From CAYZQE01 sp964480635 (GTDB lineage: Bacteria; Pseudomonadota; Gammaproteobacteria; GCA-001735895): a stretch of 8,098 bases of DNA. The stretch's first letter is position 1. Each line of letters starts with the position of its first letter. The stretch spans positions 1 to 8,098 of the forward strand of contig CAYZQE010000104.1 in assembly GCA_964480635.1 (NCBI GenBank), read 5' to 3'. Both the position numbers and the translations under genes were made by a program. The notes beneath the pieces are model-generated. The model was not told the origin of the DNA and searched no databases. It worked only from the letters and a program-made list of their open reading frames with translations. Below are positions 1 to 7,630 of this stretch, in pieces.

Positions 1-175
1 TTGATTCAGCGAGTTGTTCTGAAATGAGGTGCCCATTTTCAGTAAGGGAAACAGTCGCTGTTTCTCTACTGTTGCTAATGTGATACCAAGCAAAAATCAA
101 TTCAATCATAATTAAAGGCACTAAAGCCAATAAGATTAACCGTGATGTGATTGATAATCTAGACGGTTTAATCAT
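1..175 (-). CDS. Membrane-anchored sensor protein, N-terminal fragment (histidine kinase or cyclic-di-GMP enzyme)
   Basis: The gene starts at 175 and runs off the left edge, leaving about 58 codons. The visible protein starts MIKPSRLSITSRLILLALVP. Residues about 12-32 form a hydrophobic transmembrane segment. A periplasmic-type stretch follows with a G-HLISEQLAES pattern, typical of the sensor region of HAMP-containing hybrid kinases (BarA-like) and related GGDEF proteins. The start overlaps the stop of the upstream gene by 8 nt (ATGATTAA on the minus strand) and has no clear Shine-Dalgarno, so translational coupling is likely. Its position after a TonB receptor and a periplasmic binding protein fits a sensor that reads a ligand state in the periplasm. 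The catalytic output domain is outside the window, so kinase versus diguanylate cyclase cannot be decided. Confidence 0.7.
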   Translation of the reverse strand, partial: MIKPSRLSITSRLILLALVPLIMIELIFAWYHISNSRETATVSLTENGHLISEQLAES

Positions 176-1079
176 GGCTTATTTGGGCGTTAACTAATCG
201 ATAAATGTCGTCATTATCATCTAATATAAGCCCCAGAGATTGAGCCACTCTGCGATTTATTTTTATGCTGAAATGCTTAGCAAATTGGCGTTGAGGAAGA
301 GCATTTGATGGATTAAAACTGTTTTGAATCATCTCGACAATGTGGCTACCAAGGTTTGAGGGTGAGGCATAAATAGCAGCCACTGCGCCTGCTTTGACGT
401 GCGCAGGTGAATAACTGACTAATGGCGTATTGCTTTGGTATGTGCTTAATAAAATTCCTTTTAATGAGTGGCGATTAAAGATGTTTTTGTTGGGCAAAGC
501 TAATAATACATCAGAAGATTTTATGATACTTCGGGTTGCCGAAATGACTTTGTTATATTCAGTGACTTCAATTAAAGATAAGTTTTTATCTAAATTAGCC
601 AGTTGCTTATGGCTATCTTTTTGATAAAGAATACCAATAGTTTTGTTAGGTAAAATAGTTTTAGCAAAGCTCAGGTAATGCTTTGCTTGAAGTTCAATTA
701 ATAAGTGGGTTTCACGTGGCTTAATTTGTAAGTTTAAGGATTGTTTTAAACTGACAAAAGAAAATATTTTAGGGGTGTTAGGATAGTTTTTACGTGCGTA
801 ATTAGCAGCAGTAACGCCCATTGTAATGACTAATGACGCGCCGTTTAATTTAGGCTTTACATCGATATTTTCAATTCTTAAATCATAATTGTTAACTAAT
901 GTGTTTTTAATGGCGAGTATGGTTTTTTTGTAAAAGGAGCTTTCTTTGCTTTTTAATATTAATATTTGATGGGGTGGTGTTGCGCTTAAATTTAAGTTAA
1001 TTTGTGCATAAGCATAGTGATTAAAAACCAAGCAATATATGCTGGTTATTACGCTAAAAATAATGATGAATCCGTTCAT
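168..1079 (-). CDS. Periplasmic ABC_sub_bind-type substrate-binding protein
   Basis: This is a 303-residue secreted protein. Residues about 1-25 are a signal peptide (hydrophobic core FIIIFSVITSIYCLVF, probable cleavage after AYA, no lipobox). The mature part resembles the ABC_sub_bind family (PF04392-type, bilobed binding fold). LVITMGVTAANYARKNYP (about 83-100) is the family's first-lobe pattern, and DVLLALPNKNIFN (190-202) followed by PLVSYSPAHVKAGAVAAIYA (219-238) is its hallmark second-lobe block. No permease or ATPase gene is adjacent. With a TonB receptor upstream (23 bp gap) and a membrane sensor downstream (8 nt overlap), a role as a ligand-binding partner for signalling is as plausible as transport; that is inference. 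A purine-rich AAGAAGAA lies 4 nt before the ATG. The ligand is unknown. Confidence 0.82.
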   Translation of the reverse strand: MNGFIIIFSVITSIYCLVFNHYAYAQINLNLSATPPHQILILKSKESSFYKKTILAIKNTLVNNYDLRIENIDVKPKLNGASLVITMGVTAANYARKNYPNTPKIFSFVSLKQSLNLQIKPRETHLLIELQAKHYLSFAKTILPNKTIGILYQKDSHKQLANLDKNLSLIEVTEYNKVISATRSIIKSSDVLLALPNKNIFNRHSLKGILLSTYQSNTPLVSYSPAHVKAGAVAAIYASPSNLGSHIVEMIQNSFNPSNALPQRQFAKHFSIKINRRVAQSLGLILDDNDDIYRLVNAQISHD

Positions 1080-1102
1080 TAATTTCTTCTTTAATAGACG
1101 CG

Positions 1103-3088
1103 TTAAAAGCGACTGCTTAACTTTAAAAATAACGATCTAGACTGAATATTAGTGTTGGTATAATCAGCATAGTCCGATAAGAGGTTTTGTCCAATAACTT
1201 CAAGGGTGAATGGTGTTTTATTGTTAACAATAAAGTCATAGGCATAACGTAAATCAAGTTTTTTTGAAGATTTTAATAGGTGTTTAGGGGTATCTACCCA
1301 ATTAAAGCTCGACGTGTAATAAAGTGTACCTGAAACTGAATGATGATCATTGATGTCGTATTGTGATAATACAAACGCAGTTTTATTAGGAAAAGATTTA
1401 TCAAATAATTCGTTAATACTTTTGGCTTTAATAAAGTTAATGCCTGACGTGATAAAAAAACCACGTGAAGGTTTATAGGATAATGATATTTCAATGCCTT
1501 TAGCCTTCGTTTTATTGTCGTTGTTAATGTATTGATCTTGATCAGCAGCACTTACCGGCGTGATTTGATTTTTAATGTCATATTGATAGAGCTTAATATC
1601 TGTTTCTAGTTTAGGCGTTAATAGGCTGTTTAAACTGACTTCGTATGACTCAATTTCTTCGGGTTTTAAATTGGGGTTTGGTAATAATAATTCAACTGGG
1701 TTAAAAGCACTAAACGCGGGGTCATTTAAAGAAAATGCTCTACGCCCAAACAGCTCAAATAAGATAGGGTTTCTAAAAGCTTGAGAATATGCAATTCTTA
1801 ATGTGTGCTTATCATTGAGATGTTGTATATAGGCGATACGCGGTGAAAACCCAAAGTCAGCCGTATCAGAGTCTTCCAACATCCCTCCAATATTGATAAT
1901 GGAGCTTTCATTTATTTTATATTCAGTATGGGCGAAAAACCGTTTCACATTGACACTTTGCTTTTGGTTTTCTCCCAATAAAAAGAATGAATTAACAGTG
2001 TCTTTTCGAATGCTAGCGCCAAAAACAAAGCGAATACTTTTAGACCAGTCTACCGTTGTTTGGCTTTCTAATTCTGTGCGCTCAGAATAACGATCAAAGC
2101 TAACAGTGGCAGACGTTGTTAGGCTGGGTGCAATATCATATAAGACGTCAAAAGAGTCATCAGCATTATGTTCTGTATGAAACAGTTTAATGTGAGAAGA
2201 GACTTTTTGGTTTGATTGCTCATAACTTAGTATTTGATATCGATTATAAGCTTTCTCTTCTCTCATCAAGCTTAAAGGTCTTCCGTCGCCTTTGTCGAAA
2301 GACGAAGAGCTTTGGCCGATTTGTATGGACCATTGAGAATTTTCTTTGATTAAAAAATTAGAACGAAGGTTGAATTTGGTTGTTCTTTGTCCATCATGAT
2401 TTGGATTGAGTTGATTAAAAAACTTTAAGCCATCATCGTTTATTGTCTTTAAGCTAATGCCCCAGTCATAATCTTCAAACTGTTTGCTAAAACGAAAATA
2501 AGCATCATCAATGTTTTTATGTCCATCTGAATGTGAAATAGAAAATTGTGACCCTGGGTTTTGATAGGCTTCTGTCGTAATAATATTAATAGCGGCTAAA
2601 AATGAATTTGAACCATATGAAGCGGCATTGGGGCCTCGAGTTATTTCAATTTTTTCGATGTCTTCAATAATCACAGGAAGTGCTTCCCATGGGATACCAC
2701 CAAAAGAGGGGATGAAAACTGACCTGCCATCGACTAATACTTGTAACTGGCGATTAAAATTAAAACCCATGCCATGGTAAGCAACCGTAGGCTTATTGCC
2801 CGTAAAATGACCAACAATAAAGCCAGGGATTAGTCTGAAAATTTCAGCTAATTCACGTATGCCAGACGCTTTAATCATGTCTCGGCTAATGATGGTGACA
2901 GAGCTAGGCGCTTCAGATTTGGGCTGCTCCAAGCGAGACACGGTCAGTACTGTTGGTATCTCTGAAAAAAAATCATCATCAGTATAATCAATTTCGTTAG
3001 CTGCATTTAAGTTAGATGATAATAAGCTTGCAAACACTAAAAATAATGAAGTAACCAAGGTTTTTATATGATCTTCGTGTATGAGCAT
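1103..3088 (-). CDS. TonB-dependent outer-membrane receptor
   Basis: This 661-residue protein imports or senses a ligand across the outer membrane using TonB-ExbBD energy. Residues 1-29 are a signal peptide (LVTSLFLVFASLL core, probable cleavage near NLNA/ANE). The plug domain spans about 44-175: PTVLTVSRLEQP as a possible TonB-contact segment, SSVTIISRDMIKASGIRELAEIFRLIPGF, then QVLVDGRSVF (116-125) and DIEKIEITRGPNAASYGSNSFLAAINI. The rest is the beta-barrel, with the PNLKPEEIESYEVS motif seen in many receptors and a terminal phenylalanine (LSSRF), the usual BAM signal. The plug matches a receptor subgroup often found beside ABC_sub_bind and sensor genes. The ATG at 3088 lacks a strong Shine-Dalgarno but gives a complete signal peptide. 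The substrate cannot be read from the sequence; siderophore, cobalamin or another ligand are all possible. Confidence 0.93.
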   Translation of the reverse strand: MLIHEDHIKTLVTSLFLVFASLLSSNLNAANEIDYTDDDFFSEIPTVLTVSRLEQPKSEAPSSVTIISRDMIKASGIRELAEIFRLIPGFIVGHFTGNKPTVAYHGMGFNFNRQLQVLVDGRSVFIPSFGGIPWEALPVIIEDIEKIEITRGPNAASYGSNSFLAAINIITTEAYQNPGSQFSISHSDGHKNIDDAYFRFSKQFEDYDWGISLKTINDDGLKFFNQLNPNHDGQRTTKFNLRSNFLIKENSQWSIQIGQSSSSFDKGDGRPLSLMREEKAYNRYQILSYEQSNQKVSSHIKLFHTEHNADDSFDVLYDIAPSLTTSATVSFDRYSERTELESQTTVDWSKSIRFVFGASIRKDTVNSFFLLGENQKQSVNVKRFFAHTEYKINESSIINIGGMLEDSDTADFGFSPRIAYIQHLNDKHTLRIAYSQAFRNPILFELFGRRAFSLNDPAFSAFNPVELLLPNPNLKPEEIESYEVSLNSLLTPKLETDIKLYQYDIKNQITPVSAADQDQYINNDNKTKAKGIEISLSYKPSRGFFITSGINFIKAKSINELFDKSFPNKTAFVLSQYDINDHHSVSGTLYYTSSFNWVDTPKHLLKSSKKLDLRYAYDFIVNNKTPFTLEVIGQNLLSDYADYTNTNIQSRSLFLKLSSRF

Positions 3089-3148
3089 CGTGTAACCGTA
3101 AGAAGTAAGATAAAATGCGCGAGAATTGTAAAGCCTAAGTAAATTAAA
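3089..3148. promoter_or_regulatory. Divergent intergenic region between the TonB receptor unit and cysM
   Basis: These 60 bp separate two divergently read genes, so both promoters must lie here or overlap the gene starts. A TAAAAT at 3111-3116 could be a plus-strand -10 box and TACAAT (complement of 3125-3130) a minus-strand one. Neither has a convincing -35 partner at the right spacing. No operator palindrome such as a Fur box is apparent. The cysM leader shows only a weak purine run before the ATG. Confidence 0.4.
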
Positions 3149-4048
3149 ATGACCTTTAAAGCCCTGACTGTTGAAGATTATATCGGAAATACGCCCTTAG
3201 TCCTATTGAAGCGAATTCAAACTAATAAAAATAATATGTTATTAGTTAAGCTCGAAGGTTCAAACCCAGCTGGTTCAGTTAAGGATAGAGCGGCATATAG
3301 TATGATTATGCAAGCTGAAGCGCGCGACGAATTAAAAGTAGGCGACACCATTATAGAAGCGACTAGTGGTAATACAGGTATAGCCTTAGCAATGGTCGCC
3401 GCTATTAAAGGTTATCACTTGATATTGGTCATGCCAGAGCACATGAGCTTAGAACGCCGTGCCACAATGGCCGCTTATGGTGCTAAGTTGGTGTTAGTGT
3501 CTCAATCAGAAGGGATGGAAGGCGCTAGAGACCTAGCATTACAGATGGAGCAAGATGGTAAAGGAAAGGTGATTAATCAGTTTTCAAATGAAGATAACCC
3601 CTTGGCACATTATAAAACAACAGGGCCGGAAGTATGGCAGCAAACAGAAGGGCAAATAACTCATTTTGTAAGTGCAATGGGCACGACAGGCACCATTATG
3701 GGAATGTCGCGTTTTTTAAAAGAAAAAAACAATGATATCGTGATTGTTGGTGTGCAGCCTGGTGATAACGCTACAATCCCCGGGATTAGACGTTGGCCTA
3801 AGGAATATTTGCCTGAAATTTATAATGATAAAAACATCGATATTGTGATTGATATTGGACAGCAAGAGGCCGAACAGATGACTCGTGATTTAGCAAAAAT
3901 AGAAGGTATTTTTTGTGGTATTTCATCGGGTGGTGCTGTTGCAGCAGCTCTTGATTATATGAAAAATTTAAACAATGCAGTGGTCGTAACGGTTATTTGT
4001 GATCGTGGAGATCGTTATTTATCAACCGGTGTTTTCCCAACAGAATAA
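3149..4048 (+). CDS. cysM: Cysteine synthase B (O-acetylserine sulfhydrylase B)
   Basis: This PLP enzyme makes L-cysteine from O-acetylserine and sulfide; the B isozyme also accepts thiosulfate to give S-sulfocysteine. It acts in the cytosol at the end of sulfur assimilation. At 299 residues it is close to the E. coli enzyme (303). Visible sites are IGNTPLVLL near the N-terminus, the PLP lysine in NPAGSVKDR (K45), the substrate loop TSGNTG (72-77), the phosphate-binding GTTGT (178-182) and SSGG (259-262). GIRRWPKEYLP (212-222, R214-R215-W216) and C284 in VICDRGDRYLST are the marks that distinguish CysM from CysK. All these sit four residues after the E. coli CysM positions as I recall them. 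It is the first gene of a three-gene plus-strand run; the exonuclease gene starts 8 bp after its stop. Confidence 0.96.
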   Translation: MTFKALTVEDYIGNTPLVLLKRIQTNKNNMLLVKLEGSNPAGSVKDRAAYSMIMQAEARDELKVGDTIIEATSGNTGIALAMVAAIKGYHLILVMPEHMSLERRATMAAYGAKLVLVSQSEGMEGARDLALQMEQDGKGKVINQFSNEDNPLAHYKTTGPEVWQQTEGQITHFVSAMGTTGTIMGMSRFLKEKNNDIVIVGVQPGDNATIPGIRRWPKEYLPEIYNDKNIDIVIDIGQQEAEQMTRDLAKIEGIFCGISSGGAVAAALDYMKNLNNAVVVTVICDRGDRYLSTGVFPTE

Positions 4049-4056
4049 ACTTAATT

Positions 4057-4833
4057 ATGAATGTATTAGTTTTTGATATTGAAACCGTGCCAGACGTTGA
4101 GGCAGCAAAAAATTTATTTGATCTTCATGGCTTGTCCGATGAAGATGTGGCTAAAGCTGTTTTTCATAAACGAAGGCAAGAAGCTAACACTGAATTTTTA
4201 AGGCATCATATACATAAGATAGTCGCTATTTCAGTGGTGTTACAAACCCCCGATAGCGTAAAAGTTTGGAGCTTAGGCTCTGAAGATTCGAATGAACAGG
4301 ATATCATCCAGCGTTTTTATGATGGCATAGAGCGATATACCCCTAAATTAGTGTCATGGAATGGCGGCGGCTTTGATTTGCCTGTCATTCATTATAGAAC
4401 CTTACTGTATGACATAAATGCCTCACATTATTGGGAAACGGGTCAAAATGACACGAGTTTTCGTTATAACAATTACCTCAGTCGATTTCATGAGCGTCAT
4501 ACAGACTTAATGGATGTCTTAGCGGGTTTTCAACCAAGGGCTAGTGCGCCATTGGATCAAATAGCATCAATGTGTGGATTCCCTGGAAAAATGGGTATGG
4601 ATGGAAGCAAGGTCTGGCCTACCTATGCCGCAGGAGACATAAAAAAAATCCGTGATTACTGTGAAACAGATGTACTGAATACTTATCTAGTATATCTTCG
4701 TTTTGAATTAAACCGAGGCAATATCGATACAGTGCAGTATCAAAATCGTTGTGATGAATTAAGGGCGCAACTAACCAATATGAAACAAGCTCATTGTGAT
4801 GAGTTTTTATCTAACTGGGTTAAGAAAGGCTAA
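4057..4833 (+). CDS. Predicted DEDDy 3'-5' exonuclease, PolB exonuclease-domain family
   Basis: This 258-residue protein matches the stand-alone 3'-5' exonucleases related to the proofreading domain of family B DNA polymerases (COG3298, PF10108 type). ExoI is VFDIETVPD (D7, E9). ExoII is SWNGGGFDLPV, with D107. ExoIII is DYCETDVLNTY, where Y201 and D205 give the YxxxD spacing of the DEDDy subgroup. All four metal-binding acidic residues and the tyrosine are present, so it should be catalytically competent. It has no polymerase domain, signal peptide or membrane segment. It lies 8 bp after cysM and 3 bp before rlmD, so it is almost certainly co-transcribed with both. The cellular substrate of this family is not well defined; a nucleic-acid processing role is inferred. 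No good Shine-Dalgarno precedes the ATG, which suggests coupling to cysM translation. Confidence 0.9.
   Translation: MNVLVFDIETVPDVEAAKNLFDLHGLSDEDVAKAVFHKRRQEANTEFLRHHIHKIVAISVVLQTPDSVKVWSLGSEDSNEQDIIQRFYDGIERYTPKLVSWNGGGFDLPVIHYRTLLYDINASHYWETGQNDTSFRYNNYLSRFHERHTDLMDVLAGFQPRASAPLDQIASMCGFPGKMGMDGSKVWPTYAAGDIKKIRDYCETDVLNTYLVYLRFELNRGNIDTVQYQNRCDELRAQLTNMKQAHCDEFLSNWVKKG
4822..4829 (+). promoter_or_regulatory. Ribosome binding site of rlmD inside the end of the exonuclease gene
   Basis: AAGAAAGG lies within the last codons of the upstream gene, 7 nt before the rlmD ATG at 4837. It supports this start and tight translational linkage of the two genes, which are separated by only 3 bp. Confidence 0.6.
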
Positions 4834-4836
4834 ATA

Positions 4837-6156
4837 ATGGCAAGAAAAAGAAAAAGGCAGCGTTTTCCTGAGCCGTTTGATGTGGTCATTGAAGCGATGT
4901 CTCACGAGGGCAGAGGCATAGCGCATGTCGAGGGTAAAACCGTATTTGTATCGGGTTCTTTAGCCGATGAAGCAGTGACCATTCAAATTGTAAAAACGAA
5001 TAAAAAATTTGATGAAGCTAAAGTGGTCGAGGTCATCAAAGCCTCACCTAAACGTATTGCCCCAAAATGTGAAGCATTTGGTTTATGCGGTGGTTGCAGT
5101 ATGCAACACCTTAGTAATGAGGATCAGTTAGAGCTTAAGCAATCTGCCGTGCTTGAAATGGCTCAGCATGCTCTATTAGGTGACTTTGAAATTATTCCCG
5201 CATTGTTAGGTGCTTCTTGGCAGTACCGCCAAAAAGCACGGTTAGGCGTTAAATTTGTCATTAAAAAAGATAAGGTGTTGGTTGGTTTTAGGGAAAAAAA
5301 CTCTCCATTTTTAACGGATATGGATCGTTGTGAAGTATTGCACGAGAAGGTCGGCAACCACATTTTAGCCCTTAAAGAAATGATAGAAACGTTAGAGGCA
5401 AAAAGCACCATTCCACAAATTGAAGTAGCCGCAGATGATGACCACGTCACTTTAGTTTTTCGCCATTTAGAAGAATTAAGTGAACCAGACAAAAATATAC
5501 TCAGTCAATTTGCGCAACAGACTGGTTTTCATATTCAGTTACAATCCAAAGGCCCTGAGAGCATTGTTAATTTATATCCAGTAAAGCAGCAATTGTTATT
5601 AAAGCCAGATGAAGGCATAGAAATAGAATTTAAAGCGACAGATTTTACTCAAGTTAATGCCAATATGAATCGGGCAATGATTCAGCAAACGCTTGGATTT
5701 ATGGATCTAAAGCCAGAAGATAAAGTGTTAGATTTATTTTGTGGGCTAGGGAATTTCAGCTTACCGATGGCGAAGCGGTGTTCTCATGTGACAGGGGTAG
5801 AAGGTTCTGATGTCATGACCCAAAGAGCAAGCGAAAATGCATTGAAACTAGGCCTTAATAATTGTCAGTTTTATGCAGCAGATCTCACTCAATCTCATGA
5901 TGATGCTAAGTGGTCAAAGCAATCCTACGATAAAATATTGCTCGATCCACCAAGAACAGGCGCTATGGAATTGATTGAAAATATACATCGATTTGGTGCC
6001 AAAACAATTGTTTACATTTCATGCCAGCCAACAACCTTGGTGCGGGATGCGGCTATTTTAGTTAAGAAAGGCTATAAAATAACGCATCTAGGGGTGATGG
6101 ACATGTTTCCCCAGACGGCACATGTTGAAAGTATGGCGGTGTTTGAAAAGACTTAA
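4837..6156 (+). CDS. rlmD: 23S rRNA (uracil-1939-C5)-methyltransferase
   Basis: This enzyme uses SAM to make 5-methyluridine at position 1939 (E. coli numbering) of 23S rRNA. It is 439 residues, against 433 in E. coli RlmD (RumA). A basic start (MARKRKRQRF) precedes a TRAM RNA-binding domain (about 10-70; HEGRGIAHVEGKTVFV). The 4Fe-4S cysteines are C78, C84, C87 (in CGGCSMQH) and C165 (DRCEVLH). The Rossmann-fold SAM motif is LDLFCGLGNFSLP (298-310), and DPPRTG (370-375) follows. The catalytic nucleophile is C396 in SCQPTTLVRD and the general base is E431 in HVESM. The last sites are offset by seven from the E. coli residues as I recall them, so the active site is intact. RlmD is favoured over RlmC and TrmA because of the full-length TRAM domain and the cluster. 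It is the last gene of the cysM operon. Confidence 0.95.
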   Translation: MARKRKRQRFPEPFDVVIEAMSHEGRGIAHVEGKTVFVSGSLADEAVTIQIVKTNKKFDEAKVVEVIKASPKRIAPKCEAFGLCGGCSMQHLSNEDQLELKQSAVLEMAQHALLGDFEIIPALLGASWQYRQKARLGVKFVIKKDKVLVGFREKNSPFLTDMDRCEVLHEKVGNHILALKEMIETLEAKSTIPQIEVAADDDHVTLVFRHLEELSEPDKNILSQFAQQTGFHIQLQSKGPESIVNLYPVKQQLLLKPDEGIEIEFKATDFTQVNANMNRAMIQQTLGFMDLKPEDKVLDLFCGLGNFSLPMAKRCSHVTGVEGSDVMTQRASENALKLGLNNCQFYAADLTQSHDDAKWSKQSYDKILLDPPRTGAMELIENIHRFGAKTIVYISCQPTTLVRDAAILVKKGYKITHLGVMDMFPQTAHVESMAVFEKT

Positions 6157-6200
6157 AAGGGTGTCGCTGTCTTAAAAAAATGCTGAGTTAAACTTTCTTT

Positions 6201-7259
6201 TTAAGCGCTTTCGTTTAAATCGTCTTTGTCGACGGTATCAATACCATCCGTTAAAACATAGCTTTCAATATCTTTTTCATTGAGCAAAAAAGAAGCAGCG
6301 GAGCTACGGCGGCCAGTATCGCAGTAGATAACATGTTTTCTACTCGTATCTAAAGAGTCTGCTTTCATCCGTAAAAAGATAAGAGGGATGTTTTTGCTGT
6401 TATTAATATGCTTTTGTTTAAATTCGGCAGGTAATCTAACATCTAATAACACAGCGCCGTCGGCGACTAGCTTTTTGACTTCTTCATAATCAACCCAGTT
6501 TAGTAAAGGCTCATTTAATAAAGAATTGAAGTCTTCTTTTTTTAGACGCATTAAACTGCCATCAGTGAGCATAGTCACCGACGCATTGCGGGTGCTGTCA
6601 GAAATCAAAGCTTCTTCACCAAAACTGTCACCTACGTTTAAGGTGGCGAGTTTTACACCTTTTTGGTTGGTTGGCGTAGCGCGCGTGACTAAGCATTTTC
6701 CACTTTGAATGGTGTAAAAATAATCACCTACATCACCTTGAGAAATAACAATATCCCCCGGTTTGTAACTAACGGCTTCCATACGCATAAACATAGCTTG
6801 AATATTAGCAGGAGGGATGCGATGAAATGCTCGGGTGCGTAAAATACGAGTCATCCAATCGGTAGAGTCATCCTCGTCACTTGACTCAACGGTTTCAACG
6901 CTATAACTACCTGTTTGATCCCAAGTAAGCATGATATCAAGCATGTCACTATTGACTTTTATGATTTCTATCGCGCCTTTAGCGCGAGCTGCAACTGCAC
7001 GAGGGAACGATTGTGCTAAGGGTAACAAGCCATCACTAGAGCCCGCTTTAATTGTTTTTAATACTTTTTTGTTTTCAACGAGTTCAACTTGGCCTTTTAT
7101 AATATAAACATGAACTTTGTCAGGATCATCCTTTTTAAAGACATATTGCCCAGCTTGTAAGACATCAACTTTTATTTTTTTTAATAAATCATTAAAATGT
7201 TCATGAATTAAAGAATTAATGGGTGAAAATTCTTTAATTTGTTTGGGGTCTAATTTCAT
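6201..7259 (-). CDS. Tandem cyclic-nucleotide-binding domain and rhodanese domain protein
   Basis: This is a 352-residue soluble protein with no signal peptide or membrane segment. Residues about 25-115 form a CNB-fold domain without the usual FGE phosphate-binding signature (it has GLLPLAQSFPRAVAARA), so it is probably degenerate. An acidic linker (SSDEDDSTD, 126-134) follows. A second CNB domain (about 140-250) keeps GDSFGEEALISDSTRNASV, with E215 and R224 at the ribose and phosphate positions, so it may bind cAMP or another cyclic nucleotide. Residues about 258-345 are a rhodanese domain with LLDVRLPAEF (D273, R275) and an intact active loop CDTGRRS (C313-S319). There is no DNA-binding helix-turn-helix, so it is not a CRP/FNR regulator. 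It probably couples a nucleotide signal to sulfur-transfer or persulfide chemistry; the partner is unknown. It converges on rlmD (44 bp apart). The ATG has a poor Shine-Dalgarno. Confidence 0.9.
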   Translation of the reverse strand: MKLDPKQIKEFSPINSLIHEHFNDLLKKIKVDVLQAGQYVFKKDDPDKVHVYIIKGQVELVENKKVLKTIKAGSSDGLLPLAQSFPRAVAARAKGAIEIIKVNSDMLDIMLTWDQTGSYSVETVESSDEDDSTDWMTRILRTRAFHRIPPANIQAMFMRMEAVSYKPGDIVISQGDVGDYFYTIQSGKCLVTRATPTNQKGVKLATLNVGDSFGEEALISDSTRNASVTMLTDGSLMRLKKEDFNSLLNEPLLNWVDYEEVKKLVADGAVLLDVRLPAEFKQKHINNSKNIPLIFLRMKADSLDTSRKHVIYCDTGRRSSAASFLLNEKDIESYVLTDGIDTVDKDDLNESA

Positions 7260-7358
7260 CTCATTTAAATTGGAAATGCTTTCCTTAACATGGTTTTGGG
7301 GCGTATTTAGCTAGTTTGGCTTTTGATGCTTTAGAAAGCAACTACTAAACGATAATTA

Positions 7359-7386
7359 AGTATAAATTGTTGTCACTATTCAGCAA
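7359..7386 (-). promoter_or_regulatory. Candidate sigma70-type promoter for the CNB-rhodanese gene
   Basis: Read on the minus strand, TTGCTG (complement of 7381-7386) and TATACT (complement of 7359-7364) are separated by 16 bp. The -10 box matches the consensus at 5 of 6 positions and the -35 at 3 of 6. Transcription would start near 7350 and leave a leader of about 90 nt. That leader contains two short hairpins, at 7272-7284 (GGAAA/TTTCC) and 7328-7339 (GCTTT/AAAGC). The rest of 7260-7437 shows no gene. Confidence 0.4.
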
Positions 7387-7441
7387 TAATTTGAACGGTT
7401 GCGGGATTTTATTATTCGTTGAGCCGTTATAAGTTAGTTAA

Positions 7442-7469
7442 GGAGCCTCTGATTAAGTCCATAAAATTT
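7442..7469 (+). repeat. Left terminal inverted repeat of the MITE-like element
   Basis: This arm begins GGAGCCTCTGATTAAGTCC. It pairs with 7721-7748 at 24 of 28 positions, with mismatches at arm positions 7, 16, 24 and 25. Confidence 0.8.
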
Positions 7470-7473
7470 TACG

Positions 7474-7565
7474 AGCTATCAAGCCATTCTATCCTAGGCG
7501 CAACTTGAAGCTAATGACGAGTCCTTAGTAAAAGTTGAAACGACGGAGAGAATGGCTTGATAGCT
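7474..7565. repeat. Internal inverted repeat with perfect 17-bp arms
   Basis: AGCTATCAAGCCATTCT at 7474-7490 is the exact reverse complement of 7549-7565. The 58-nt loop holds smaller nested pairings: CAACTT (7501-7506) with AAGTTG (7532-7537), and CTAA (7511-7514) with TTAG (7525-7528). A perfect 17-bp arm is unlikely by chance and suggests selection or recent duplication. It is the most strongly conserved stem within the element. Confidence 0.85.
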
Positions 7566-7567
7566 AG

Positions 7568-7594
7568 GTCGATAAATGCTCCTGCATTATCGAC
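7568..7594. repeat. Compact hairpin inside the MITE-like element
   Basis: GTCGATAA (7568-7575) pairs with TTATCGAC (7587-7594). After a single bulged A, TGC pairs with GCA around a TCCT tetraloop. The hairpin starts 2 nt after the preceding 17-bp stem. A short CCACAT/ATGTGG palindrome follows at 7600-7613. There is no T-run after it, so it does not look like an intrinsic terminator. Confidence 0.7.
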
Positions 7595-7630
7595 ATTCAC
7601 CACATCCATGTGGCTTCCCTACGGGTCGTT

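Noticed and set aside
430..624. Open frame of 64 codons on the plus strand opposite the ABC_sub_bind gene
   Set aside because: It is antisense to a recognised family member, and neither its composition nor a ribosome site supports it.
1294..1551. Open frame of 85 codons in another frame of the TonB receptor gene
   Set aside because: It shares the strand and DNA of the receptor barrel region and its composition is that of an out-of-frame AT-rich reading.
5163..5492. Open frame of 109 codons on the minus strand inside rlmD
   Set aside because: It lies entirely antisense to a well-supported gene with conserved motifs, and its translation shows no recognisable domain.
6157..6200. Possible bidirectional terminator between the convergent rlmD and CNB-rhodanese genes
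   Set aside because: There is a run of seven A's (6174-6180) and a T-rich stretch, but I could not find a GC-rich stem directly next to either, so no intrinsic terminator is called.
7394..7428. AACGGTT/AGCCGTT pairing upstream of the MITE-like element
   Set aside because: Seven base pairs with a G-U wobble and a loop of more than 20 nt are within what chance gives in this sequence.
7568..7613. Hairpins considered as a rho-independent terminator or an integron attC site
   Set aside because: No T-run follows, and the conserved attC end sequences are not visible. The stems fit better as part of the larger palindromic element.
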